From contig NZ_JAVRHY010000009.1 of the NCBI RefSeq assembly GCF_031846305.1, forward strand, positions 1 to 64,000: 64,000 nt of DNA. Direction: 5' to 3'. A program made the position numbers and the translations under genes. A model generated the notes under the pieces. It was not told the DNA's origin and ran no database searches. It saw only the letters and a program-made list of their open reading frames with translations. Positions 1 to 7,526 of this stretch are shown in pieces. Position 1 is the first letter of the stretch. Each line of letters opens with the position of its first letter. This stretch comes from Spectribacter acetivorans. GTDB taxonomy: Bacteria; Pseudomonadota; Gammaproteobacteria; Nevskiales; Salinisphaeraceae.

Positions 1-1
1 A

Positions 2-28
2 GCGCCGGGCGGACAAGCCACCCGGCGC
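2..28 (-). terminator. Hairpin after the first small secreted gene
   Basis: An 8-bp perfect stem (GCGCCGGG with CCCGGCGC, plus two inner pairs) closes a short loop about 25 nt past the stop of the minus-strand gene at 54-350. Position and strength fit an intrinsic terminator. The T-tract that would follow on the minus strand lies outside the window, so this cannot be settled here. Confidence 0.45.
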
Positions 29-53
29 GCGTTTACGTTCCATCGAACTGGAT

Positions 54-350
54 CTAAAGACCCAGCAGACCGTTCAGCAGTCCACCGCGCTGGGGCGTGC
101 TGGTGCGGGCCTGGCCGGTGACCTGCGCCCCGGTATCCACACGGCCCTGCGGCGCCGCCCGACGATCGTCACGGCGGGTGTCCAGTTCCTGATTGACGCG
201 GGCGCCGGCTTCGGCATCCAGCTGTACCAGGTTGCCCAGGCCGAGTCCGAGGCCCACACCGGCGCCAGCGCCGGTACGCGAGTTCAGATCAGCCATCGCC
301 TGGCCGCTCATGAGGCCCAGGCCAAGCATCGTCACGGTAATGAGTCGCAT
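54..350 (-). CDS. Small secreted glycine-rich protein, likely PhoP target
   Basis: This 98-residue protein of unknown function has a clear signal peptide: MRLITV, a hydrophobic core, and an AMA cleavage site near residue 20. The mature part begins with a Gly/Ala/Leu-rich run (residues 25-40), continues with a charged, Arg-rich middle, and ends in a GGLLNGLLGL tail. No enzyme motif is visible. The start is supported by an AAGGAG ribosome site 7 nt upstream. It is transcribed alone. A GTTCAG-N5-GTTCAG repeat 77 bp upstream matches the sites at the phoPQ-like locus, so regulation by PhoP is plausible (inference). The product is probably periplasmic or envelope-associated. Confidence 0.7.
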   Translation of the reverse strand: MRLITVTMLGLGLMSGQAMADLNSRTGAGAGVGLGLGLGNLVQLDAEAGARVNQELDTRRDDRRAAPQGRVDTGAQVTGQARTSTPQRGGLLNGLLGL

Positions 351-426
351 ATCGCATCTCCTTGAGGAAGGGGTTGATCAAACGTTGCCGGTATCAACCG
401 GACGCGTTCACCCTGCCCCGAGGCGC

Positions 427-443
427 CTGAACCAATCCTGAAC
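427..443 (-). promoter_or_regulatory. PhoP-box-like direct repeat upstream of the 54-350 gene
   Basis: On the minus strand the site reads GTTCAG, GATTG, GTTCAG: two identical hexamers with a 5-bp spacer, the 11-bp periodicity expected of an OmpR-family dimer. Eleven base pairs further lies CAGGGT (410-415), a poor -10 candidate. The same architecture occurs twice at 42.04-42.11 kb beside a phoP-like gene. The site sits just past the tatC stop, in non-coding DNA. Confidence 0.55.
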
Positions 444-463
444 CCAGGATCGTAGCCGGCGGC

Positions 464-1234
464 TTACTCGTCGCGCTTCTGCTCCGCCTTCTGGGCCTCG
501 ACTTCGCGGATTCCGGGCACGAACAGGCGAGCACCCCAGATGCCGGCTTCGTAGAGGATGAAGATCGGCACCGCCAGCAGCGTCTGGGAAATCATGTCCG
601 GCGGGGTCAGCAGCATCGCGATGGCGAACGCCCCCACCAGGACATAGGGCCGATAGCTGGCCAGGTCCGCCGGTGTGGTAAAGCCCGCCCAGACCAGCAG
701 GAACAGGGCCACGGGCACCTCGAAGGCGATGCCGAAGGCCATGAACATGCCGAGTACGAAGTCCAGATAGCGGCTGATATCGGTCATTACCGCCACCCCT
801 TCCGGGGCCACGCTGACGAAGAAACCGAATACCACCGGGAACACGATGTAGTAAGCGAATGCCATGCCCAGATAGAACAGGCTGGTGCTGGTCGCCAGCA
901 GCGGCACCACCAGGCGCCGCTCGTTCATGTACAGCCCCGGGGCCACGAATGCCCAGATCTGATAGAGAATCCACGGCAGCGAAATGACCACCGCCAGGAG
1001 AATGGACAGCTTGAACGGCGCCAGGAACGGGGCAGCCACCTCGGTGGCGATCAGGCTGGAACCGATCGGCATGTGCGCCAGCAACGGCCCGGACAGCCAG
1101 GTGAACAGTTCCGACGAGAACACCGCCAGCGGGATGAACACCACCACCACCATGATCACCGCGCGCAACAGCCGGTCGCGCAATTCCAGCAGGTGGGAGA
1201 AAAGTGTCTGTTCCTTGTCCGGCCCCACGCTCAT
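464..1234 (-). CDS. tatC: Sec-independent translocase subunit TatC
   Basis: TatC is the polytopic inner-membrane receptor of the twin-arginine translocase. With TatB it recognises RR signal peptides of folded proteins. The 256-residue product has the family N-terminal segment (FSHLLELRDRLLRAV, residues 12-26) followed by six hydrophobic segments, and the length is normal. Its ATG overlaps the tatB stop by 4 bp (ATGA), so the two are translationally coupled. It ends the minus-strand run hisI-hisE-tatA-tatB-tatC. A likely Tat client is encoded nearby: the TRAP binding protein at 9382-10467 starts with KRRDLML. Confidence 0.97.
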   Translation of the reverse strand: MSVGPDKEQTLFSHLLELRDRLLRAVIMVVVVFIPLAVFSSELFTWLSGPLLAHMPIGSSLIATEVAAPFLAPFKLSILLAVVISLPWILYQIWAFVAPGLYMNERRLVVPLLATSTSLFYLGMAFAYYIVFPVVFGFFVSVAPEGVAVMTDISRYLDFVLGMFMAFGIAFEVPVALFLLVWAGFTTPADLASYRPYVLVGAFAIAMLLTPPDMISQTLLAVPIFILYEAGIWGARLFVPGIREVEAQKAEQKRDE

Positions 1235-1629
1235 GAATCGCCGTCCCGGGTCTGCGACTCCAGGCGCCGGCCTGTCGGCTTGTCTGCCGATTCGTCGGTG
1301 ACGGTCTCATCCGGGGTGGGCGATGCCGGCTCGGATGTCGTGCCGCCGGAGTCCTCGTCACCGCGCACCTCGGATTCGAGCTGCCGCCGGCCCTGGTCGA
1401 ACTCGCTGCGGGTCTGGTCGATTTCGGACCGGGTCTGCTCGAAGGTGCGCCGCAGATCCTTGGTGTTGACCTCGCGCTCCAGCTCGGTGCTGAGCGTGCG
1501 CATGTAAGATCGCGCGCGGCCGGTCCAGCGGCCGAGCGTTCTGGCGACGGTGGGGAGCCGCTCGGGCCCGAGCACAATCAGGCCGATCACGCCGAGCACG
1601 ACCAACTCCCAGAAACCCATGTCGAACAT
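1231..1629 (-). CDS. tatB: Sec-independent translocase subunit TatB
   Basis: TatB is a single-span inner-membrane protein that partners TatC in the substrate-binding complex. The 132-residue protein starts MFDMGFWELVV with the family glutamate at residue 8. A hinge around LGPERLP and an amphipathic helix follow, then a long acidic, helical, Thr/Glu-rich tail, all typical of TatB rather than TatA. The gene lies 50 bp after tatA and overlaps tatC by 4 bp. No strong ribosome site is visible before the ATG. Confidence 0.95.
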   Translation of the reverse strand: MFDMGFWELVVLGVIGLIVLGPERLPTVARTLGRWTGRARSYMRTLSTELEREVNTKDLRRTFEQTRSEIDQTRSEFDQGRRQLESEVRGDEDSGGTTSEPASPTPDETVTDESADKPTGRRLESQTRDGDS

Positions 1630-1679
1630 TCGATCAGGCCTGCAGGTAGGGTGTCACCGGCAACGCGCCGGTGGCCGGA

Positions 1680-1970
1680 TCAGGATTTCTTGGCCTGATC
1701 CTGGCGTTTGTCCGCCTCTTCGGTCGGGTCCGTATTGGCCCGGGTCTCGCCAAGCTGGTCGATGACCTGGGGGTCTTCATCACGCTTGCGGGCGTCCTGG
1801 TCGTCCTCGTCACCGTCCTTCTCGCCGCCATCCTTCATGGCAGAACGAAAGCCCTTGATCGCCGAGCCCAGATCGCCGCCCATGTTGCGCAGCCGTTTGG
1901 TGCCGAAGACCATCACCACGATCGCCAGCACGATGAGCAGCTGCCAGATGCTGATACCGCCAATACCCAT
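1680..1970 (-). CDS. tatA: Sec-independent translocase subunit TatA
   Basis: TatA forms the transmembrane conduit of the Tat pathway by oligomerising. The 96-residue product has one membrane helix (residues 9-23), a polar Gln at residue 10, the FGTKRLRNMGGDLG hinge and amphipathic segment, and a highly charged Asp/Glu/Lys tail. The ATG is preceded by GAGGTAGGA. It follows hisE by 14 bp on the same strand, so tatABC is probably co-transcribed with hisIE, an arrangement common in this class. Confidence 0.96.
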   Translation of the reverse strand: MGIGGISIWQLLIVLAIVVMVFGTKRLRNMGGDLGSAIKGFRSAMKDGGEKDGDEDDQDARKRDEDPQVIDQLGETRANTDPTEEADKRQDQAKKS

Positions 1971-1984
1971 AATTTCCTACCTCG

Positions 1985-2317
1985 TTAACCCTGTCGTTGG
2001 CGTGCGGCCTTCTCGGCCAGCCCGGACATGCCGAAGCGTCTGCCCAGTTCGGCCAGCACGTCGTCGGCGGACAACCGCCGGTGTGTCAGCAGGACCATGG
2101 TGTGAAACCACAGGTCCGCAATCTCGTGAATCAGGTGGGCGTCGTCGCTGTCCCCGGCCGCCTCGATGACCTCGCCGGATTCTTCCTCGATCTTAGCAAG
2201 AATCGCCGCCACACCACCGGACAAGAGACGGGCGGTGTAGGACTCGGATGGATCGGCCTCGCAACGCTCGGCCAGCACCCGGTCCAGAGTGGCAAGCACA
2301 TGATCGGTATCAGCCAT
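1985..2317 (-). CDS. hisE: Phosphoribosyl-ATP pyrophosphatase
   Basis: HisE hydrolyses phosphoribosyl-ATP to phosphoribosyl-AMP and pyrophosphate, step 2 of histidine synthesis. The 110-residue protein shows the all-alpha MazG-like fold signature: KIEEESGEVIEAA for metal binding, then HEIADLWFHTMVLL. I start it at MADTDHV because this gives the family length. The longer reading frame adds 12 residues that overlap hisI more deeply. As called, it overlaps the hisI stop by 8 bp (ATGGCTGA). HisI and HisE are separate proteins here, not the enterobacterial HisIE fusion. Confidence 0.95.
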   Translation of the reverse strand: MADTDHVLATLDRVLAERCEADPSESYTARLLSGGVAAILAKIEEESGEVIEAAGDSDDAHLIHEIADLWFHTMVLLTHRRLSADDVLAELGRRFGMSGLAEKAARQRQG

Positions 2318-2702
2318 AAATGTCTTCCGGATCGCGGATGACCGGGTCGGCATCCTGCCAGGCGCCGTCCGTCAACTGTCGATAAAAGCAACTCTCGCGT
2401 CCGGTATGGCACGCGATGCCGCCCACCTGTTCGACACGCAGCAGCAGCGTGTCGCCGTCGCAGTCCAGTCGGACATCGACGATGCGCTGCCGGTGACCGG
2501 AGGATTCGCCTTTCCGCCACAGTTTGCCGCGCGAGCGTGACCAGAACGTGGCAAACCCGGTGCGCAGGCTCTCGGCGAGCGAGTCGCGGTTCATCCACGC
2601 CATCATCAGCACGCGCCCGCCCGTCGCGTCCTGCACCACCGCCGGTGCCAGGCCATTCCCGTTCCAGACGACGTCATCAAGCCACTCGGTCGTCCCGTTC
2701 AT
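2310..2702 (-). CDS. hisI: Phosphoribosyl-AMP cyclohydrolase
   Basis: HisI opens the purine ring of phosphoribosyl-AMP, step 3 of histidine synthesis, and uses zinc and magnesium. The 130-residue product carries the metal-binding set DCDGD (Mg) and, downstream, two cysteines around ACHTGRESCFYR. The start MNGTTEW is preferred over an upstream methionine because it fits the family length and follows an AGGAAA ribosome site. It is first in hisI-hisE-tatABC. The rest of the pathway (hisBHAF) lies 9 kb away on the other strand, which I attribute to an inversion. Confidence 0.96.
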   Translation of the reverse strand: MNGTTEWLDDVVWNGNGLAPAVVQDATGGRVLMMAWMNRDSLAESLRTGFATFWSRSRGKLWRKGESSGHRQRIVDVRLDCDGDTLLLRVEQVGGIACHTGRESCFYRQLTDGAWQDADPVIRDPEDIYG

Positions 2703-2758
2703 CGATTGTCGTTTCCTGCTATACGCATGCCGTCGGCCATCAGACTCGCCGGCTCGCA

Positions 2759-2769
2759 TTCTACGCCGT
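2759..2769 (+). repeat. Left copy of an 11-bp inverted repeat at a synteny breakpoint
   Basis: TTCTACGCCGT lies between hisI and trkA. Its exact reverse complement is at 14183-14193, in the 3' end of rsmB. Both positions are at the inferred ends of the trkA-hisF inversion. Eleven bases is short and could be chance. Confidence 0.3.
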
Positions 2770-2800
2770 TCGCGCCCCGTTTGGCGCCGGCCCGACGCCC

Positions 2801-2829
2801 TTGCAAGCGGGCCGGTGCAGGTCTACTGT
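2801..2829 (+). promoter_or_regulatory. Candidate sigma-70 promoter of trkA
   Basis: TTGCAA (2801-2806) and TACTGT (2824-2829) are separated by 17 bp, the optimum spacing. The -10 ends 9 nt before the trkA ATG, so the transcript would start at or within a few bases of the start codon and be leaderless. No ribosome site precedes the ATG, which agrees with that reading. Confidence 0.4.
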
Positions 2830-2838
2830 TCGGCGGCT

Positions 2839-4212
2839 ATGAAGATCATCATTCTGGGGGCCGGCCAGGTGGGCGCCACGCTGGCCGAGAATCTGGCCGA
2901 CGAGGCCAACGACGTGACCATCGTCGATACCCAGGCGAATCTCCTGGCCGAGCTGCAGGACCGGCTCGACATCCGGGCGGTTCAGGGATTCGCCGCGCAT
3001 CCGGAAGTGCTGCAGGCCGCCGGGGCCGAAGACGCGGACATGATCATCGCGGTCACCGAATCCGACGAGATCAACATGGTGGCCTGCCAGATCGCGTACA
3101 CCCTGTTCCACACCCCGACCAAGATCGCCCGCATCCGCGCGTCCGAATATCTCAAAGAAAAGCGTCTGTTCCAGCAGGACGCGCTGCCGGTGGACATGCA
3201 CATCAGTCCGGAACAGCTGGTATGCGACTACATCAGCCGCCTAATCCAGTACCCCGGCGCGCTGCAGGTAGTGGACTTCGCCGGGGGCCGGGTCCGGGCG
3301 GTGGGCGTGAAAGCGTATTACGGCGGACCCCTGGTGGGGCAGGAACTGCGCACCATCCGCGAACACATCCCCGGGGTGGATACCCGGGTGGCGGCCATCT
3401 ACCGGCGGGGCAAACCCATCATTCCGGAAGGCGACACGGTCATCGAAGCCGATGACGAGGTGTTCTTCGTCGCCGCCAAGAAGCACATCAAGAAAGTCAT
3501 CAGCGAACTGCGCAAGCTCGACCGTCCGGTCAAGCGAGTGGTGCTGGCCGGCGGCGGCAACATCGGCCTGCGCCTGGCCCGGGCGCTGGAGGATCACTGT
3601 CAGGTCAAGCTGATCGAGCGCAACCGCGAACGCGCACGGGCCCTGTCCGAGCAGTTGACCAAGGCCATCGTGCTGGTCGGCGACGCCGCCAACGAAGCCC
3701 TGCTGCTGGAGGAGAACATCGAAAGCGTGGATGTGTTCTGCGCGGTCACGGACGATGACGAAGCCAACATCCTGTCCTCGATGCTGGCCAAGCGCCTGGG
3801 CGCCCGCAAGGCGATGAGCCTGATCAACCGGCTGGCCTACGTTGATCTGGTGGAAGGCGGGGCCATCGACATCGCGATTTCGCCGCAGCAATCGACGGTG
3901 TCAGCGCTGCTGTCGCACGTGCGCCGGGGCGACGTGGTGCAGGTTCACAGCCTGCGGCGGGGCGCCGCCGAAGCAATCGAGGCGGTCGCCCACGGCGACC
4001 CGAGCAATTCGCGCGTGGTAGGCCGGCGCATCGACGAGATCCGCCTGCCCACCGGCACCACCATCGGGGCCATCGCCCGCGGTGAGGAAGTGATCATCGC
4101 CCACCATGACACCGTGATCGAATCCGGCGATCACGTGATCATGTTCATCGTGGAAAAGAAGAACACCGCGGCGCTGGAGCGACTGTTCCAGGTCGGCGTG
4201 TCATTCATCTGA
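2839..4212 (+). CDS. trkA: Trk potassium uptake regulatory protein TrkA
   Basis: TrkA is the cytoplasmic NAD/NADH-binding gating ring of the Trk K+ channel. The 457-residue protein has two tandem RCK units. The first Rossmann motif is GAGQVG near residue 7, the second GGGNIG near residue 237, and each is followed by a TrkA-C domain. I reject the upstream extension (to 2524): it runs antisense to hisI, while the ATG at 2839 gives the family length. trkH follows after 21 bp. In many gammaproteobacteria trkA directly follows rsmB; here rsmB is 11 kb away and reversed. Confidence 0.97.
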   Translation: MKIIILGAGQVGATLAENLADEANDVTIVDTQANLLAELQDRLDIRAVQGFAAHPEVLQAAGAEDADMIIAVTESDEINMVACQIAYTLFHTPTKIARIRASEYLKEKRLFQQDALPVDMHISPEQLVCDYISRLIQYPGALQVVDFAGGRVRAVGVKAYYGGPLVGQELRTIREHIPGVDTRVAAIYRRGKPIIPEGDTVIEADDEVFFVAAKKHIKKVISELRKLDRPVKRVVLAGGGNIGLRLARALEDHCQVKLIERNRERARALSEQLTKAIVLVGDAANEALLLEENIESVDVFCAVTDDDEANILSSMLAKRLGARKAMSLINRLAYVDLVEGGAIDIAISPQQSTVSALLSHVRRGDVVQVHSLRRGAAEAIEAVAHGDPSNSRVVGRRIDEIRLPTGTTIGAIARGEEVIIAHHDTVIESGDHVIMFIVEKKNTAALERLFQVGVSFI

Positions 4213-4233
4213 GTTCATGAGTCGCCGCCGGCC

Positions 4234-5691
4234 ATGAATCATTCACTGGCGGTCGCCCAGCGGCTGGTGGGCATCCTGCTGATGCTGTTTTCCACCACCA
4301 TGCTGATCCCGGCAGCAGTGTCCCTGCTGTATCGCGATGGTGAGGCGGATACGTTCTTCATCAGCTTCTGCGTGACGCTGGCGGCGGGTATCGTGAGCTG
4401 GCTGCCGGTGCGCGCGGTGCGCCGCGAACTCAAGCTGCGTGACGGCTTCCTGGTGGTGGTGCTTTTCTGGATGGTGTTGTCGCTGTTCGGTGCCATCCCG
4501 CTGCATCTTTCCAACGCGCCCGCACTCTCGATCACCGATGCGGTGTACGAGTCGGTTTCCGGTCTGACCACGACCGGTGCGACCGTCATCGTCGGCCTCG
4601 ACCGGCTACCCCAGGGCATCCTGCTCTGGCGCCAGCTGCTGCAGTGGCTGGGCGGCATGGGGGTGATCGTGCTGGCAGTCGCGGTACTGCCCATGCTCGG
4701 TGTGGGCGGCATGCAGCTCTACCGGGCGGAGACGCCCGGTCCGATCAAGGACTCCAAGCTCACGCCGCGCATCCGCGAAACTGCGCGCGCGCTATGGATG
4801 ATCTACGTGGGTCTTACCGTACTGTGCGCGCTGTGTTTCTGGCTGGCCGGCATGACGGCATTCGACGCGATCGGTCATGCATTCTCGACCCTGTCCACGG
4901 CCGGATTCTCGACGCATGACGCCTCGATGGGCTACTTCGACAGCGCGCTGATCGAGGGCATTGCCGTCGTGTTCATGTTTATTGGTGCGGTCAATTTCGC
5001 GCTGCACTTCCTGGCCTGGCGAAGCGCCAGCGTCATGGCGTATCTGCGCGACCCGGAATTCCGGGGCTGGGCCCTGCTCGCAGCCGGCGTGACCATTGCC
5101 TGCACGTTGGCACTCATGGCCGCCGGCACCTATAGCGAACCGGGCATCGCCCTGATCAAATCGGCCTTCCAGGTGGTTTCGATCGGCACCACCACCGGCT
5201 ATACCACCGCCGATTTCACCCTGTGGCCCAGCTTCATTCCCATGATGCTGATCCTGGGCAGCATCGTGGGGGGCTGCGGTGGATCCACCACCAGCGGCAT
5301 CAAGGTTGCCCGCTTCATGCTCTTGATCAAGCAAGGCGTCAGGGAACTCAACCGACAAGTGCACCCGAGCGCGGAGATGCCCGTGAAGCTTGGCGGGCGG
5401 GTAATTCCCGATCCCGTGATCCAGGCCGTATGGGGCTACTTCAGCATCTACATGGGCGTGTACGCCGTGGTGTTCATGATCCTGATGGCGATCGGCCTGG
5501 ACGAAATCACCGCTTTCTCGGCCGTGGCCGCCTGCCTCAATAACCTGGGCCCGGGATTGGGTGAGGTGTCCTCGAACATGGCCGGCGTGCCCGACATCGG
5601 CAAATGGGTTCTCAGCCTGGCCATGCTCATGGGCCGACTGGAAATCCTGACCCTGCTGGTGATTCTCACACCGGCGTTCTGGCGACGTTAG
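4234..5691 (+). CDS. trkH: Trk potassium transporter membrane subunit TrkH
   Basis: TrkH is the pore-forming K+ subunit of the Trk system. The 485-residue product is strongly hydrophobic and contains the repeated selectivity-filter segments of the SKT superfamily, for example SGLTTTGATV near residue 110, STAGFST near residue 223, GTTTGYTTAD near residue 314 and NNLGPGLG near residue 434. Length matches TrkH/TrkG. It lies 21 bp after trkA and is surely co-expressed with it. No independent promoter or strong ribosome site is evident. Confidence 0.96.
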   Translation: MNHSLAVAQRLVGILLMLFSTTMLIPAAVSLLYRDGEADTFFISFCVTLAAGIVSWLPVRAVRRELKLRDGFLVVVLFWMVLSLFGAIPLHLSNAPALSITDAVYESVSGLTTTGATVIVGLDRLPQGILLWRQLLQWLGGMGVIVLAVAVLPMLGVGGMQLYRAETPGPIKDSKLTPRIRETARALWMIYVGLTVLCALCFWLAGMTAFDAIGHAFSTLSTAGFSTHDASMGYFDSALIEGIAVVFMFIGAVNFALHFLAWRSASVMAYLRDPEFRGWALLAAGVTIACTLALMAAGTYSEPGIALIKSAFQVVSIGTTTGYTTADFTLWPSFIPMMLILGSIVGGCGGSTTSGIKVARFMLLIKQGVRELNRQVHPSAEMPVKLGGRVIPDPVIQAVWGYFSIYMGVYAVVFMILMAIGLDEITAFSAVAACLNNLGPGLGEVSSNMAGVPDIGKWVLSLAMLMGRLEILTLLVILTPAFWRR

Positions 5692-5719
5692 CACCACGCC
5701 GGCACGGACCCGCCTACGT

Positions 5720-5725
5720 TACAAT
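5720..5725 (+). promoter_or_regulatory. Candidate -10 box for the TPR gene
   Basis: TACAAT (five of six consensus bases) lies 9 nt before the ATG at 5735. There is no convincing -35 and no ribosome site in between, so a leaderless transcript is suggested. Confidence 0.35.
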
Positions 5726-5734
5726 CCCGGCCCC

Positions 5735-6055
5735 ATGGGCATGCGGGCGAAACTCGAGGCGATGCTGGACGGCGGGCAGGACACCGCCCTGCTGCGCTTT
5801 TCCCTCGGCGAACTGTGCGTGAAGGACGGTGATGCCCCGGCCGCAATACCGCACCTGCAGCAGGCCGTTGCGCAAGACCCGCAGTACTCCGCTGCCTGGA
5901 AGTTTCTCGGCCGCGCGCTGGCTGATGCCGGCCGCGACGAAGAGGCGGGTCAGGCATTCGACCAGGGCATTGCCGTCGCCGAGGCGCGGGGTGACCATCA
6001 GGCCGCCAAGGAGATGCGCGTATTCGCCCGGCGGCTGGCGCGCGGCAACGCCTGA
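5735..6055 (+). CDS. Small tetratricopeptide-repeat protein
   Basis: This 106-residue soluble protein consists of about two TPR units: residues 16-48 (RFSLGELCVKDGDAPAAIPH and on) and 49-82 (AWKFLGRALADAGRDEEAGQAF). A charged C-terminal helix follows. TPRs mediate protein contacts and no catalytic motif is present. It may be a chaperone-like or scaffold protein, but the partner is unknown. The stop overlaps the thrB start by one base (TGATG), so the two are coupled. It starts 43 bp after trkH behind its own possible -10 box. Confidence 0.8.
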   Translation: MGMRAKLEAMLDGGQDTALLRFSLGELCVKDGDAPAAIPHLQQAVAQDPQYSAAWKFLGRALADAGRDEEAGQAFDQGIAVAEARGDHQAAKEMRVFARRLARGNA

Positions 6056-6996
6056 TGTCGGTTTATACCCGCCTGACCGCCGAGGACATCGACCGACTGC
6101 TCGGCGACTACGCCATTGGCGAGCTCGAGTATTTCCAGGGCATCTCCGAGGGCATCACCAACACCAACTACTTCGTTGATACCACGCTCGGGCGCTGGGT
6201 GCTGACGCTGTTCGAGGCGCTGGAGCCGGCCGAGCTGCCCTACTATCTCAATCTGATGGATCATCTGGCGGGGCTGGGCGTGCCCGGCGCCCACCCGGTG
6301 GCCCGGCGCGACGGCGGTTTTCTGTCGCACCTGGCGGGACGACCGGCGGCGCTGGTGTATCGGCTCCGGGGCCGCAGCCTGGTGACGCCCGACCCCGCGC
6401 ATTGCGCGGCGCTGGGCGCCACCGTGGCGGAACTTCACCGGGCCGGGGAATCCTTCCCCGATCGCCAGGCCAACAGCCGCGGGCTGGCCTGGATCGCGGC
6501 CACGCGGGACGAACTGGCGGATCATCTGGCCGCGGGCGATAAAACTCTCCTGGACGACGAGATCGCATCCCAGCAGGCCTTCGACTACACCCCCCTGCCT
6601 CGGGGCGTGATCCACGCCGACCTGTTCCGCGATAACGTACTGTTCGAGGACCGCCACGTGTCCGGGCTGATCGATTTCTACTACGCCTGCCACGACCACT
6701 GGCTGTTCGACCTGGCGGTGATCTGCAACGACTGGTGCCACCAGCCGGACGGCCGGCATCTGCCGGATCACTGGCGGGCCATTGTCGATGCCTACCGGCG
6801 GCGGCGCCCGTTCACCCCCGCCGAGGTCGAGGCCTGGCCGATGATGCTGCGGGCGGCGGCGCTGCGCTTCTGGGTGTCACGCCTGGCGGACTGGCACTTC
6901 CCCCAGTCGGGCCACGACACCCACCAGAAGGACCCGCAACCGTTCGCGGACCTGCTGATTGCCCACCGAAACGCCCCGCCCCGCCTGCTGAACTGA
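6055..6996 (+). CDS. thrB: Homoserine kinase, ThrB type II
   Basis: This is the aminoglycoside-phosphotransferase-fold homoserine kinase that phosphorylates L-homoserine for threonine synthesis, as in Pseudomonas. It is not the GHMP-type ThrB of E. coli. The 313-residue protein has the glycine-rich N-lobe segment GISEGITNTNYFV near residue 29. The catalytic loop is VIHADLFRDNVLF near residue 184, and the metal-binding GLIDFYYACHDHWLFDLA follows. The close relative SrkA has different loop sequences, so ThrB is the better call. Its start and stop each overlap the neighbour by one base, making TPR-thrB-dctQ a tight unit. Confidence 0.9.
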   Translation: MSVYTRLTAEDIDRLLGDYAIGELEYFQGISEGITNTNYFVDTTLGRWVLTLFEALEPAELPYYLNLMDHLAGLGVPGAHPVARRDGGFLSHLAGRPAALVYRLRGRSLVTPDPAHCAALGATVAELHRAGESFPDRQANSRGLAWIAATRDELADHLAAGDKTLLDDEIASQQAFDYTPLPRGVIHADLFRDNVLFEDRHVSGLIDFYYACHDHWLFDLAVICNDWCHQPDGRHLPDHWRAIVDAYRRRRPFTPAEVEAWPMMLRAAALRFWVSRLADWHFPQSGHDTHQKDPQPFADLLIAHRNAPPRLLN

Positions 6997-7526
6997 TGCG
7001 CCGCCTTACCCGGCTGGTGGCCGGCATCGACGCGGTGAACAATGCCATCGGCCGCGGCGTGGCCTGGCTGACGCTGGTCATGGTGCTGGCCGATGCCCTC
7101 GTGGTGGGGCTGCGCTACGGCTTCGGCATCGGCTGGACCGGCCTGCAGGAAAGCGTCACCTACATGCACGCCGCGGTGTTCCTGCTGGCGGCGGCCTATG
7201 CCCTGAATCGCGACGACCATGTCCGGGTGGACATCTTCCAGCGGCAGTGGTCGCCGCGTCGGCGGGCGCTGGTCGACCTGCTGGGCAGCCTTTGCCTGCT
7301 GCTGCCGGTGGCTGTGGTCCTGGCGGCGCTCAGCGTCGATTATGTCACCGACGCCTGGCAGCGGCTGGAAACCTCGGCCCAGCCGGGCGGCCTGCCCTTC
7401 GTGTACCTGCTCAAGACGCTGATCCTGGTGGTGGCCGCACAACTGGCTTCCGCCGCCCTGGCCCGGGCCGGGCACTGCTGGCTGATCTTGCGCGGGGCGT
7501 CAACGGAGGTCGGGCCGTGGCATTGA
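6996..7526 (+). CDS. dctQ: TRAP transporter small permease DctQ
   Basis: This is the four-helix small membrane subunit of a tripartite ATP-independent periplasmic transporter. The 176-residue protein has hydrophobic segments at about residues 20-42, 48-70, 90-112 and 137-160, and the family feature LNRDDHVRVDIFQRQWSPR. The ATG overlaps the thrB stop by one base. The longer upstream reading frame is antisense-like, low-quality sequence over thrB and is rejected. The type resembles the 2-oxoacid/lactate TRAP subgroup. Confidence 0.92.
   Translation: MRRLTRLVAGIDAVNNAIGRGVAWLTLVMVLADALVVGLRYGFGIGWTGLQESVTYMHAAVFLLAAAYALNRDDHVRVDIFQRQWSPRRRALVDLLGSLCLLLPVAVVLAALSVDYVTDAWQRLETSAQPGGLPFVYLLKTLILVVAAQLASAALARAGHCWLILRGASTEVGPWH

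Noticed and set aside
408..1577. A 389-codon frame over tatC/tatB
   Set aside because: It shares DNA with the two Tat genes in another frame; the Tat proteins have family motifs and coupling, the long frame has none.
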